From Streptomyces cirratus (GTDB taxonomy: Bacteria; Actinomycetota; Actinomycetes; Streptomycetales; Streptomycetaceae): DNA of 64,000 nucleotides. The DNA lies in assembly GCF_014650775.1 (NCBI RefSeq), contig NZ_BMVP01000001.1:1027739-1091738 (forward strand), written 5' to 3'. The notes under the pieces were generated by a model, which saw nothing but the letters and a program-made list of their open reading frames with translations, did not search any database and was not told the origin of the DNA. Positions 31,414 through 40,700 of the stretch are shown here, one piece after another; position 1 is the first letter of the stretch, and every line of letters begins with the position of its first letter. The position numbers and the translations under genes are program-made.

Positions 31414-32817
31414 ATGCGCAGGCAGCACGGAACCGGCCACACGGGAGCCAACAGGGAGCGCCAGGGAGCCCGCCGTACGAGGGCGTGCACCTGGGCGGCC
31501 CTGCTCGCGACGGGCGCGCTCGCGCTCACCGCGTGCGGCGGCGGCGGTGACAAGGAGGACCCTCCGGCGGCCGGGGCCTCCGCGAGTCCGCGGGTGTCGC
31601 TACCGCAGCTGACCGGCGAGAAGCTGGAGGTCGCGGCGGTCTGGACGGGCCCGGAGCAGGCCAACTTCACGAAGGTCCTCAAGGAGTTCGAGAAGCGCAC
31701 CGGCGCCAGCGTCACCTTCGTGCCGGCCCAGGACCCGATCGTCACCTTCCTCGGTACGAAGATCGCGGGCGGGCAGCCACCGGACGTGGCGCTGCTCCCG
31801 CAGGTCGGGGCGCTGGTCTCGGCGGTGCAGAACAAGTGGGCGCAGCCGGTGGGTCCGGAGGCCAGGGCGGAGCTGGAGAAGAACTACTCGCAGGGCTGGA
31901 AGGCGCTGGGCGCGGTCGACGGCACCCAGTACGGCGTGTACTACAAGGCGGCCAACAAGTCACTGGTCTGGTACAACGCCAAGGCCTTCGAGGCGGCGGG
32001 CGTGCAGCCGCCGAAGACGTGGAAGGACCTGGTCGCGGCGGCGGACACGCTCTCCGCGTCCGGTACCCCGGCGGTGTCGGTGGCCGGTGCGGACGGCTGG
32101 ACCCTGACGGACTGGTTCGAGAACGTCTACTTGTCGCAGGCCGGGCCGGAGAAGTACGACAAGCTGGCGAAGCACGAGATCAAGTGGACGGACGACAGCG
32201 TCAAGCAGGCGCTGACGACGCTCGGCGAGCTGTTCGGCCGCAAGGACTACCTGGCGGGCGGCCAGAGCGGGGCCCTGGCGACGGAGTTCCCGAAGTCCGT
32301 GACGCAGACCTTCACCGGCGGTGACCGGCCGGCAGCCGCGATGGTCTTCGAGGGCGACTTCGTGGCGGTGAACATCGCGCAGACGGAGGCGAAGGTCGGC
32401 AAGGACGCGCTCGTCTTCCCCTTCCCGGCGGTCGGCAGCGGCAAGGCGCCCGTCGTCTCGGGCGGTGACGTGGCGGTCGCGCTCAAGGCGTCCAAGGGCG
32501 CGCAGGCGCTGCTGACCTTCCTGGCCTCGGCGGACGCGGCGGAGATCCAGGCCCGCGAGGGCGGTTTCATCTCGCCGAACAAGTCGGTGGACCCGGCGGC
32601 GTACCCGAACGACATCCAGCGGGGCATCGCGAAGGCGCTGATCGCGGCGGGCGACGACTTCCGCTTCGACATGTCGGACCAGGCTCCTGCGGCCTTCGGC
32701 GGCACGCCGGGCGCCGGTGAGTGGAAGGACCTCCAGGACTTCCTGGCGAACCCGTCGGACGTTGCGGGGGCCCAGGCGAAGCTGGAGGCGGACGCGGCCA
32801 AGGCGTTCGGGAACTGA
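31414..32817 (+). CDS. sugar-type ABC transporter solute-binding lipoprotein
   Basis: A 467-residue extracellular binding protein of the MalE/UgpB type (SBP_bac_1). The signal peptide ends in the lipobox LTAC with Cys41, so it is a lipid-anchored receptor. Typical segments are VAAVWTGPEQANFTKVLKEFEKRTGASVTFVP and YGVYYKAANKSLVWYNAKAFEAAG. The ATG at 31414 (MRRQHGTGHT) lies after GGGGGCAGAG; an upstream in-frame extension has no role. The first permease starts four bases after the stop. The substrate is probably a carbohydrate; the exact ligand cannot be inferred. No ATPase gene is present, so a shared multiple-sugar ATPase such as MsiK, encoded elsewhere, is likely. Confidence 0.9.
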   Translation: MRRQHGTGHTGANRERQGARRTRACTWAALLATGALALTACGGGGDKEDPPAAGASASPRVSLPQLTGEKLEVAAVWTGPEQANFTKVLKEFEKRTGASVTFVPAQDPIVTFLGTKIAGGQPPDVALLPQVGALVSAVQNKWAQPVGPEARAELEKNYSQGWKALGAVDGTQYGVYYKAANKSLVWYNAKAFEAAGVQPPKTWKDLVAAADTLSASGTPAVSVAGADGWTLTDWFENVYLSQAGPEKYDKLAKHEIKWTDDSVKQALTTLGELFGRKDYLAGGQSGALATEFPKSVTQTFTGGDRPAAAMVFEGDFVAVNIAQTEAKVGKDALVFPFPAVGSGKAPVVSGGDVAVALKASKGAQALLTFLASADAAEIQAREGGFISPNKSVDPAAYPNDIQRGIAKALIAAGDDFRFDMSDQAPAAFGGTPGAGEWKDLQDFLANPSDVAGAQAKLEADAAKAFGN

Positions 32818-32821
32818 CCCG

Positions 32822-34135
32822 GTGGCCGCCCCCGACGTCTCACGGGCGGGGGAGGCCAGGCGCCGCCGTCTCATAGCGGCGGCGTTCCTCCTCCCCGCGC
32901 TGGTCCTGCTGGGCGCGCTCGTCGTCCACCCCATCGGCTACTCGCTGTACCGCAGCCTCTTCGACCGTTCGGGCGACACCTTCGTGGGCGGCGCCAACTA
33001 CGCGGAGATACTGCGCGACGGCACGATCCGTACCGCTCTCGGGAACACGGCCCTGTGGGTGGTGCTGGCACCGACCACCGCCACCGCGCTCGGGCTGATC
33101 TTCGCGGTGCTCACCGAACGGGTGCGCTGGGGAACCGCGTTCAAGCTGCTGGTGTTCATGCCGATGGCGATCTCGATGCTGGCGGCGGGCATCATCTTCC
33201 GGCTCGTCTACGACCAGGACCCCGACCGCGGTGTCGCGAACGCCGTGTGGGTCGGGGTGCACGACACCTTCGCGGAGTCCTCGGCGTTCCCGAAGGCGCG
33301 CCCCGGCCGTGACTCCCCGCTGGTGGCGGCCCCGGGCGGCGCGTTCGAGACCCGTGACCCGGTACGGGCGGGCTCGGCCGTACCGCTCCCGCTGGTCGGC
33401 GTGGCCCCGGACGCCCTGCCGAAGGGGACGCGTACGGCCCGGCCCCCCGCGGCCGAGCCCGGCAAGGTCACCGGGACGGTCTGGCAGGACTTCACCCGGG
33501 GCGGCGGCGGCCGTACGAACACGGTCGACCCGACGGAACAGGCGCTGGCGGGCATGCGGATCGAGGCGGTCAAGGACGGCAGGGTGGTCGACAGGGCGAC
33601 CGCCGGCTCCGACGGCACCTTCACCCTGTCCGCGAAGGCCGACGGGGCGCGGCTGCGGCTGCCCGCGTCGAACTTCCGCGAGGCGTACGCGGGCGTGGAG
33701 TGGCTCGGTCCGACGCTGGTGACCCCGGCGGTGATCGGGGCGTACGTGTGGATGTGGGCCGGGTTCGCGATGGTCCTGATCGGGGCCGGACTGGCGTCCG
33801 TACCGCGCGAGCTGCTGGAGGCGGCGCGGGTGGACGGGGCGAACGAGTGGCAGGTGTTCCGCCGGATCACGGTGCCGCTGCTGGCGCCCGTCCTCGCGGT
33901 CGTCCTCGTCACCCTCGTCATCAACGTGATGAAGATCTTCGACCTGGTGTTCGTGATCGCTCCGGGCGCGGTCCAGGACGACGCGAACGTGCTCGCGCTC
34001 CAGCTGTACCGCACGTCCTTCGGCACGGACGCCGACCAGGGGCTGGGCAGCGCGATCGCCGTGCTGCTGCTGGTACTGGTGGTGCCGGTCATGCTCTACA
34101 ACATCCGCCGGATGCGCCGGGAGGCCCGCCGATGA
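32822..34135 (+). CDS. ABC transporter permease with large inserted domain
   Basis: A 437-residue MalF-type permease, about 130-150 residues longer than usual. Membrane helices occur near 18-40, 76-97, 108-130, 302-325, 350-372 and 405-427. The EAA loop ELLEAARVDGANEWQVFRRITVPLL (about 330-355, quoted in part) is intact. Between helices 3 and 4, residues about 145-295 form an insertion. Its second half (GTVWQDFTRGGGG..., TEQALAGMRIEAVKDGRVVD, SDGTFTLSA) resembles a carboxypeptidase-regulatory-like beta-sandwich. It would lie outside the membrane, possibly touching the binding protein. The GTG start at 32822 is four bases after the binding-protein stop. Confidence 0.88.
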   Translation: MAAPDVSRAGEARRRRLIAAAFLLPALVLLGALVVHPIGYSLYRSLFDRSGDTFVGGANYAEILRDGTIRTALGNTALWVVLAPTTATALGLIFAVLTERVRWGTAFKLLVFMPMAISMLAAGIIFRLVYDQDPDRGVANAVWVGVHDTFAESSAFPKARPGRDSPLVAAPGGAFETRDPVRAGSAVPLPLVGVAPDALPKGTRTARPPAAEPGKVTGTVWQDFTRGGGGRTNTVDPTEQALAGMRIEAVKDGRVVDRATAGSDGTFTLSAKADGARLRLPASNFREAYAGVEWLGPTLVTPAVIGAYVWMWAGFAMVLIGAGLASVPRELLEAARVDGANEWQVFRRITVPLLAPVLAVVLVTLVINVMKIFDLVFVIAPGAVQDDANVLALQLYRTSFGTDADQGLGSAIAVLLLVLVVPVMLYNIRRMRREARR

Positions 34136-34998
34136 GCGCCGCAACCAGGTCCTGGTCCCCGCAGGGCTTGGCCGCCCGGCTGGCCGGCGGAGCACTGCGG
34201 GTGTTCCTTGTCCTCGCCGGGCTGTTCTGGCTGCTGCCGACGCTGGGCCTGCTGATCTCCTCGTTCCTTTCGCCCACCGACCTGAACAGGGGCGGCTGGT
34301 GGCAGGCGCTGAGCGCGCCGTCGCGGCTGACGGCCGACAACTACGCGCACCTGCTGTCCAACGGGACGATCACCGGCTCGCTGCTGAGCACGGTCGCGAT
34401 CACCGTGCCTGCGACCCTGCTCGTCGTCACGCTGGGCGCGTTCGCCGGGTACGCGTTCGCCTGGCTGGAGTTCCCCGGCCGGGACTGGCTGTTCCTGATC
34501 GTGGTCGCGCTGCTGGTGGTGCCCGTCCAGGTGGCGCTCATCCCCGTGTCGGAACTGTTCGGCGCCATCGGGCTGTTCGAGACCACGGCCGGGGTGGTGC
34601 TGTTCCACACCGCCTTCGGGCTGCCGTTCGCGGTGTTCCTGCTGCGGAACTTCTTCGCGGAGATCCCGCGCGAGCTGCTGGAGGCGGCCCGGCTGGACGG
34701 TGCGGGCGAACTGCGGCTGTTCACACGGGTGGTACTGCCGCTGGGCGGTCCGGCGATCGCCTCGCTGGGCATCTTCCAGTTCCTGTGGGTGTGGAACGAC
34801 ATGCTGGTGGCGCTGGTGTTCGCGGACTCCGCGCATCCGCCGGTCACCGTGGCGCTCCAGCAGCAGGTACGGCAGTTCGGCAACAACATCGACGTGCTCG
34901 CGCCGGGCGCGTTCTTGTCGATGGTGGTGCCGCTGGTCGTCTTCTTCGCCTTCCAGCGGCAGTTCGTGACGGGGGTGATGGCCGGGGCGGTCAAATGA
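34132..34998 (+). CDS. ABC transporter permease (MalG-type)
   Basis: A 288-residue inner-membrane permease with six helices. The EAA motif ELLEAARLDGAGELRLFTRVVLPL (in part) sits at about 180-205 and contacts the ATPase. It pairs with the upstream MalF-type permease. The ATG overlaps the preceding stop (ATGA), a sign of translational coupling. A 19-codon frame in turn overlaps its own stop in the same way (34995-35054), which may be the relic of a lost fourth gene. Confidence 0.92.
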   Translation: MSAATRSWSPQGLAARLAGGALRVFLVLAGLFWLLPTLGLLISSFLSPTDLNRGGWWQALSAPSRLTADNYAHLLSNGTITGSLLSTVAITVPATLLVVTLGAFAGYAFAWLEFPGRDWLFLIVVALLVVPVQVALIPVSELFGAIGLFETTAGVVLFHTAFGLPFAVFLLRNFFAEIPRELLEAARLDGAGELRLFTRVVLPLGGPAIASLGIFQFLWVWNDMLVALVFADSAHPPVTVALQQQVRQFGNNIDVLAPGAFLSMVVPLVVFFAFQRQFVTGVMAGAVK

Positions 34999-35054
34999 CC
35001 CGGCTCCGGGTCCGGCACCCGGGCCATGATCGGGAGGTTGGCGTGCGCCGTTGA
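34995..35054 (+). pseudogene. possible relic of a fourth operon gene
   Basis: ATG at 34995 overlaps the permease stop as ATGA and reads MTRLRVRHPGHDREVGVRR, then stops. In related sugar operons a glycosidase often follows in this way. Only the coupled start survives here, if this reading is right. It may equally be chance. Confidence 0.2.
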
Positions 35055-35127
35055 CCCCCCGCCGGCTTCGGCCGTGCCGTCGCCGGAGCTCACGCCGAGC
35101 TCTGGCCGTAGCCCGCCTCGTCGCGCC

Positions 35128-35766
35128 CTACCCGGCGGCGGCCTTGAGGCCCGCGACCACCGACCGCGCCAGCTCGTCCAGGTAGCCCGCCGGCACCTTG
35201 TCCCGCACCACGACCTGGCGCCAGTACAGCGGGCCGATGGCCAGGTCCAGCGCCCGGCCCGGGTCCGTCCCCGCGGGCAGCTCGCCGCGCGCGACGGCCT
35301 CGGAGACGATGCCCTGCGCCATGCTCCGCTCGCCCTCCAGCAGTGCGCCGCGCACCGCGTCGGCGATCTCGGGGTGGCGCGCCGCCTCGACCAGCAGGTC
35401 GGGGATGACCGCCGACGCCACGGGGTGGCGCAGCACGTGGGACATGACCTCCAGCAGGGCCCGTACGTCCCCGTACAGCGAGCCGGTCGCCGGCACCGGG
35501 AGGCCGTCGGCCGCGAAGGCGCCGACCAGGTCCAGCACGAGGTGGAGCTTGGACTTCCAGCGCCGGTAGACGGCCGTCTTGCCGACTCCCGCCCGCCGTG
35601 CGATGCCCTCGATCGACATCCGGGCGAAGCCGACCGTGGCGAGCTCCTCCAGGACCGCCGTCCGGATCGCCCGGGTGACGTCCTCGCGCAGGACGGCGGC
35701 GCCGGCGGGGGCGCGGCGGGCGGGGGCGGCGGGCTCGGAGGCGGGGGCGGCGGGCTCGGTGGTCAT
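35128..35766 (-). CDS. TetR/AcrR family transcriptional regulator
   Basis: A 212-residue TetR-type repressor. The N-terminal DNA-binding helices (about 32-75: AIRTAVLEELATVGFARMSIEGIARRAGVGKTAVYRRW, quoted in pieces) are canonical, preceded by a Pro/Ala tail. The C-terminal domain has the TetR_C11-like GPLYWRQVVVRDKVP. The ATG is at 35766. It is divergent from a polysaccharide-type ABC exporter across 186 bases that contain two copies of a GACGATACG-n4-CGTC site, so it likely controls that exporter and itself. Confidence 0.9.
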   Translation of the reverse strand: MTTEPAAPASEPAAPARRAPAGAAVLREDVTRAIRTAVLEELATVGFARMSIEGIARRAGVGKTAVYRRWKSKLHLVLDLVGAFAADGLPVPATGSLYGDVRALLEVMSHVLRHPVASAVIPDLLVEAARHPEIADAVRGALLEGERSMAQGIVSEAVARGELPAGTDPGRALDLAIGPLYWRQVVVRDKVPAGYLDELARSVVAGLKAAAG

Positions 35767-35807
35767 GGGACAGAGCATAACGGCGCACGCCGCCACCGGG
35801 CCGTCAC

Positions 35808-35872
35808 GACGATACGGTTGCGTCTCAACGCCGGGGGACCTACTCTCAGCGTCACGACGATACGTAACCGTC
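35808..35872. promoter_or_regulatory. paired candidate TetR operators
   Basis: GTCACGACGATACG occurs at 35803-35816 and again at 35851-35864. Each copy begins a 17-bp dyad: GACG-ATACGGTTG-CGTC (35808-35824) and GACG-ATACGTAAC-CGTC (35856-35872). The copies are 48 bases apart between tetR and the exporter gene. TACTCT between them could be a -10. Confidence 0.5.
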
Positions 35873-35880
35873 CCGTCCGT

Positions 35881-35920
35881 AGTCCGTCCTCCGTAGTCCG
35901 TCCTCCGTCGTCCGTAGTCC
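35881..35920 (+). repeat. 14-bp tandem repeat upstream of exporter permease
   Basis: AGTCCGTCCTCCGT at 35881-35894 is repeated at 35895-35908, followed by the partial copy CGTCCGTAGTCCG. It lies 30-70 bases before the permease GTG, within the probable leader. Confidence 0.7.
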
Positions 35921-35952
35921 GAAGTGGCGAGTCTCCCGTCGAAAGCGACCCA

Positions 35953-36873
35953 GTGACCGTGACCGTGCCCCCCGTGACCGCGCCGCCGCCCCTGACGGCG
36001 ACGGCCGTGACACCCGAAGAGCTGGCTGCCGCCCACGGCCTGACCCTCAGCGGCGCCCGCCCCACCCTCCCGCGCTACGTCGCACAGCTGTGGGAGCGCC
36101 GCCACTTCGTGACGGCGTACGCCACCGCCCGTATGCAGGCCACGTACAGCGCGGCCCGCCTCGGCCAGGTCTGGCACCTGGCCACCCCGCTGCTCAACGC
36201 GGCGGTCTACTACTTCATCTTCGGCGTGATCATGAACGCCGGGAACCGCGTCGCGGACTACATCCCGTTCCTGATCACCGGCGTGTTCGTGTGGGACTTC
36301 ATCGGGAGCTCCATCAACGCGGGCACCCGCGCCGTCCACAGCAACCTCGGCCTGGTGCGCGCCCTGCACTTCCCCCGCGCGGCCCTGCCCCTGTCGACCG
36401 TCATCCAGCTCTTCCAGCAGCTGCTGGTCACCATGGGCGCCCTGGTCATCCTGCTGCTCGCGTTCGGCCAGATGCCGGCCCCGTCCTGGCTCCTCGTGGT
36501 GCCGGCCCTGCTGCTGGCCGCCGTCTTCTGCGCCGGCTGCGCCCTGGCCATGGCGCGCATCGGCAGCAAGAACCCGGACGTCAGCCAGCTGATGCCGTTC
36601 ATCCTGCGCACCTGGATGTACTCGTCCGGCGTGATGTGGTCGATCGAGTCGACGCTCAAGTCGGACCACCTGCCGCACTGGGTGACCACGGCCCTCCAGC
36701 TCAACCCGGCGGCCGTCTACATCGACCTGATGCGCTTCGCGCTGATCGACAGCTTCAAAGCGCATTCGCTTCCGCCCCACGTATGGCTGATCGCCGTCGG
36801 CTGGGCCCTGATCGCCGGTATCGGCGGCTTCGTCTTCTTCTGGAAGGCAGAGGAGGAGTACGGCCGTGGCTGA
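35953..36873 (+). CDS. ABC-2 type polysaccharide/teichoic-acid exporter permease (TagG-like)
   Basis: A 306-residue ABC-2 permease with six hydrophobic helices. The segment RMQATYSAARLGQVWHLATPLLNAAVYYFIFGVI is the family signature region (quoted in part: ARLGQVWHLATPLLNAA). Such proteins move lipid-linked wall polysaccharides across the membrane. I chose the GTG at 35953 after GAAAG; two further in-frame GTG codons follow within five codons, so the exact start is uncertain. Its last eight bases overlap the ATPase gene. Substrate unknown; a teichoic- or teichulosonic-acid-like wall polymer fits streptomycetes. Confidence 0.88.
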   Translation: MTVTVPPVTAPPPLTATAVTPEELAAAHGLTLSGARPTLPRYVAQLWERRHFVTAYATARMQATYSAARLGQVWHLATPLLNAAVYYFIFGVIMNAGNRVADYIPFLITGVFVWDFIGSSINAGTRAVHSNLGLVRALHFPRAALPLSTVIQLFQQLLVTMGALVILLLAFGQMPAPSWLLVVPALLLAAVFCAGCALAMARIGSKNPDVSQLMPFILRTWMYSSGVMWSIESTLKSDHLPHWVTTALQLNPAAVYIDLMRFALIDSFKAHSLPPHVWLIAVGWALIAGIGGFVFFWKAEEEYGRG

Positions 36874-37642
36874 CACCGCCAACCGCATCCCCACCGTCAT
36901 CGCGGACGACGTCCACGTCATCTACAAGGTGTACGGCACCGGCACCCGCAAGGGCGGTGCGACGGCCGCCCTGAGCCGGATCATCTCCCGCAAACCCGCC
37001 CCCGGCGTCCGCGAAGTGCACGCCGTCAAGGGCGTCAGCTTCACCGCGTACAAGGGCGAGGCCATCGGCCTCATCGGCTCCAACGGCTCCGGCAAGTCCA
37101 CCCTGCTCAAGGCGATCGCCGGACTCCAGCCCGTGGCCCGCGGCCGCGTCTACTCGCAAGGCCAGCCGTCCCTCCTCGGGGTGAACGCCGCCCTGATGAA
37201 CGACCTGACCGGCGAGCGCAACGTCGTGCTCGGCGGCCTTGCGATGGGCATGACCAAACAGCAGATCCACGAGCGCTACCAGGACATCGTCGACTTCTCC
37301 GGCATCAACGAGAAGGGCGACTTCATCTCCCTGCCCATGCGCACCTACTCCTCCGGCATGGGCGCCCGGCTGCGCTTCTCCATCGCCGCGGCCAAGGACC
37401 ACGACGTCCTGATGATCGACGAGGCGCTCGCCACGGGTGACGCCGCCTTCCAGCGCCGCAGCCAGGACCGCATCGAGGAGCTGCGCGAAAGCGCCGGCAC
37501 CGTCTTCCTCGTCAGCCACGGCATCGGCACGGTGCGCGAGACCTGCGACCGGGCGATCTGGCTGGAGTCCGGCGTCCTGCGCATGGACGGCCCCGCGGAC
37601 GAGGTCTGCGACGCGTACGAGGCGTTCAGCCGGACCGGCTGA
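36866..37642 (+). CDS. polysaccharide exporter ATP-binding protein (TagH-like)
   Basis: A 258-residue ABC ATPase. Walker A is LIGSNGSGKSTLLKAIAGL, the signature is YSSGMGARLRFSIA, and Walker B is DVLMIDEALATGD. The signature SSGMGARL and the ALATGD form are typical of TagH/Wzt-type exporters. It lacks the C-terminal polysaccharide-recognition extension found in some Wzt proteins. The GTG start overlaps the permease stop by eight bases, so they form one operon. A strong hairpin (37691-37730) follows. Confidence 0.92.
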   Translation: MADTANRIPTVIADDVHVIYKVYGTGTRKGGATAALSRIISRKPAPGVREVHAVKGVSFTAYKGEAIGLIGSNGSGKSTLLKAIAGLQPVARGRVYSQGQPSLLGVNAALMNDLTGERNVVLGGLAMGMTKQQIHERYQDIVDFSGINEKGDFISLPMRTYSSGMGARLRFSIAAAKDHDVLMIDEALATGDAAFQRRSQDRIEELRESAGTVFLVSHGIGTVRETCDRAIWLESGVLRMDGPADEVCDAYEAFSRTG

Positions 37643-37690
37643 GACGCGCACCGCGCACCCCGCACCACCCCCGCGCACCGCGCACTTCAC

Positions 37691-37730
37691 AACGAACGGC
37701 CCCGGGACAGCAGTCCCGGGGCCGTTCGTT
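37691..37730. terminator. bidirectional terminator between exporter operon and NAD-GDH
   Basis: AACGAACGGCCCCGGGAC and GTCCCGGGGCCGTTCGTT form a perfect 18-bp stem around AGCA. Both flanking genes converge on it and the arm ends in TT. Confidence 0.88.
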
Positions 37731-37739
37731 TCACCGCTG

Positions 37740-40700
37740 TCAGCCGTGCGAGCGCAGCAGCGAACGCATCGTCCGCATCGCGACGGACAGGTTCGCCAGG
37801 TCGAAGTCGTCCGACCCGCGGATCTCGTCCAGGGTCGTCCGCGCCCGGCCGATGATCGCCGCGTTCCGCTCCTCCCACGCCTTGAAGCGCTCCTCGGGAG
37901 TTGCGTCGCCGTCGCCGGCCGCCAGCACGTCGGCGGTCAGCGCGGCGTGCGCCGCGAACAGGTCCTCACGGATGGAGGCGCGGGCCATGGACTGCCAGCG
38001 GTCGGCCCGCGGCAGCTCGATGATCCGGTCCATCAGCTGGGTGATGTCCAGGCGGTCGGCGAGGTCGTAGTAGACCTCGGCGACGTCCAGCGGGTCGACG
38101 CCCGTACGGTCGGCGATCGCGACGATGTCGAGCGTCGGGAACGCGGAGGAGAAGCCGGCAACCTTGGCCGCCAACTCCTGCGGCACGCCCTCGCCGGTCA
38201 GCTCGTCCATGATCGACTGGTACCACTCCAGGTCTGCGCCGCGCACCAGCTTGGGCAGTTCCGCCCAGACCTGGGTCACCCGGTCGCGGAACAGCTCGAT
38301 GGTCCCGGTGATCTCCAGCGGCTGCGGGCGGTTGTTGAGCAGCCAGCGGGTGCCGCGCTCGACCAGACGCCGCGAGTGCAGCCGCACCCGGGTCTGGACA
38401 CTGGCCGCGACCTCGTTGTCCAGCGCCTCGACCGCGTCCCAGACCTCGGCCATGCCGAAGATCTCGCGGGCTGCGAGCTGCGCCCGGACGATCTCCTCCG
38501 TCGCGGCCCCGGTCTCCTCGCGCAGGCGGTGCAGGAACGTCGAGCCGCCGGTGTTGACGGTGTCGTTGACAAGGAGGGTGGTGATGATCTCCCGGCGCAG
38601 CGCGTGCGCGTCGATCTGCTCGCCGAACTTCTCGCGCAGCGGCGCCGGGAAGTAGGCGTGCAGCAGGCGGCGCAGGTACGGGTCTTCCGGCAGCCCGGTG
38701 TGGATCAGCTCGTCCGCCACCGTGATCTTGGTGTAGGCGAACAGGACGGCCAGCTCCGGCTGGGTCAGGCCCTTGCCGTTGTTCAGCAGCTCGCGGATCT
38801 GCCGGTCGTTGGGCAGGAATTCCAGCGCGCGGTCCAGCAGTCCGTCCCGGCCCAGGCGGCGCATGAAGCGCTGCTGTGCGTGGAGCAGGCTGGGCGCCTG
38901 GGCGACGGCGTTGGCCAGGGCCACGTTCTGCGCGTAGTTGTTGCGCAGCACCAGCGTGCCGACCTCGTCGGTCATCTCGGCGAGCAGCGCGTTGCGCTGC
39001 TTCACGGTCATGTCGCCGTCCGCGACCACCGAGTTGAGCAGGATCTTGATGTTCACCTCGTGGTCGGAGGTGTCCACGCCCGCGCTGTTGTCGATGGCGT
39101 CGGTGTTGACCTTGCCGCCCTCGCCGCCGGCCCCGACGCGGGCGAACTCGATGCGGCCGAGCTGGGTCAGGCCCAGGTTGCCGCCCTCGCCGATGACCTT
39201 GGCGCGCACGTCGGCGCCGTTGACGCGGATGGCGTCGTTGGCCTTGTCGCCGACGTCGGCGTGCGTCTCGGCCGTCGCCTTGACGTACGTACCGATGCCG
39301 CCGTTCCACAGCAGGTCCACGGGGGACTGCAGGATCGCCTTCATCAGGTCCGCCGGGGTCATCTTGGTGACGCCGGCCTCGATCCCGAGGGCCTCGCGGA
39401 CGTGCGCGTTGACGGGGATGGACTTCGCCGTACGCGGGTGGACGCCGCCGCCCGCCGAGAGCAGAGCGGTGTCGTAGTCGGCCCACGAGGAACGCGGCAG
39501 GTCGAACAGGCGCCGGCGCTCGGCGTAGGAGGTCGCCGCGTCCGGGGTCGGGTCGAGGAAGATGTGCCGGTGGTCGAAGGCCGCGACCAGGCGGATGTGC
39601 TCGGAAAGCAGCATTCCGTTGCCGAACACGTCACCCGACATGTCGCCGACGCCGACGACCGTGAAGTCCTCGGTCTGGGTGTCGTGGCCCAGCTCGCGGA
39701 AGTGCCGCTTCACGGACTCCCAGGCGCCGCGGGCGGTGATGCCCATGCCCTTGTGGTCGTAGCCGGCGCTGCCGCCCGAGGCGAAGGCGTCGCCCAGCCA
39801 GAAGCCGTAGGACTGCGCGACCCCGTTGGCGATGTCGGAGAAGGTCGCGGTGCCCTTGTCGGCGGCGACGACGAGGTAGGTGTCGTCCTCGTCGTGGCGG
39901 ACCACGTCCTTCGGCGGTACGACCGCACCGGCGACCATGTTGTCGGTGATGTCGAGCAGCGCCGAGATGAAGATCTTGTACGAGGCGATGCCCTCGGCGA
40001 GCCACGCGTCACGGTCCACCGACGGGTCCGGCAGGTTCTTCGCGACGAAGCCGCCCTTCGCGCCGACCGGCACGATCACGGTGTTCTTGACCATCTGCGC
40101 CTTGACCAGGCCGAGGACCTCCGTACGGAAGTCCTCGCGCCGGTCGGACCAGCGCAGGCCCCCTCGGGCGACCTTGCCGAAGCGCAGGTGGACGCCCTCG
40201 ACGCGCGGGGAGTACACCCAGATCTCGAAGGCGGGGCGCGGCGCGGGCAGGTCCGGGATGGCCTGCGGGTCGAACTTCATCGACACGTACGCGTGCGGCT
40301 CGCCCGCGTCGTTCGACTGGAAGAAGTTGGTACGCAGCGTCGCCTTGATGAGCGTGAGGAAGGAGCGCAGGATGCGGTCCTCGTCCAGCGAGGCGACCTG
40401 GTCCAGGGCCCCGTCCAGCTCCTCCAGCATCGCGTCGACGAGCTCGGTGCCGGCGGTCTGCCGGGCCGGGGACATCCGCGCCTCGAAGAGCGAGACCAGC
40501 AGCCGGGTGGTGTGGACGTTGTTGCGGAGGGTGTCCTCCATGTAGTCCTGGCTGAACGTGGAGCCGGCCTGGCGCAGGTACTTGGCGTACGCGCGCAGCA
40601 CCACGGCCTGCCGCCAGGTGAGCCCGGCGCTCAGCACCAGGGAGTTGAAGTTGTCGTTCTCCGCCTGCCCCTGCCAGACCGCCGCGAAGGCGTCCTGGAA

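Noticed and set aside
35874..35920. A CRISPR array
   Set aside because: The repeats are 14 bp, directly adjacent without spacers, and there are no cas genes.
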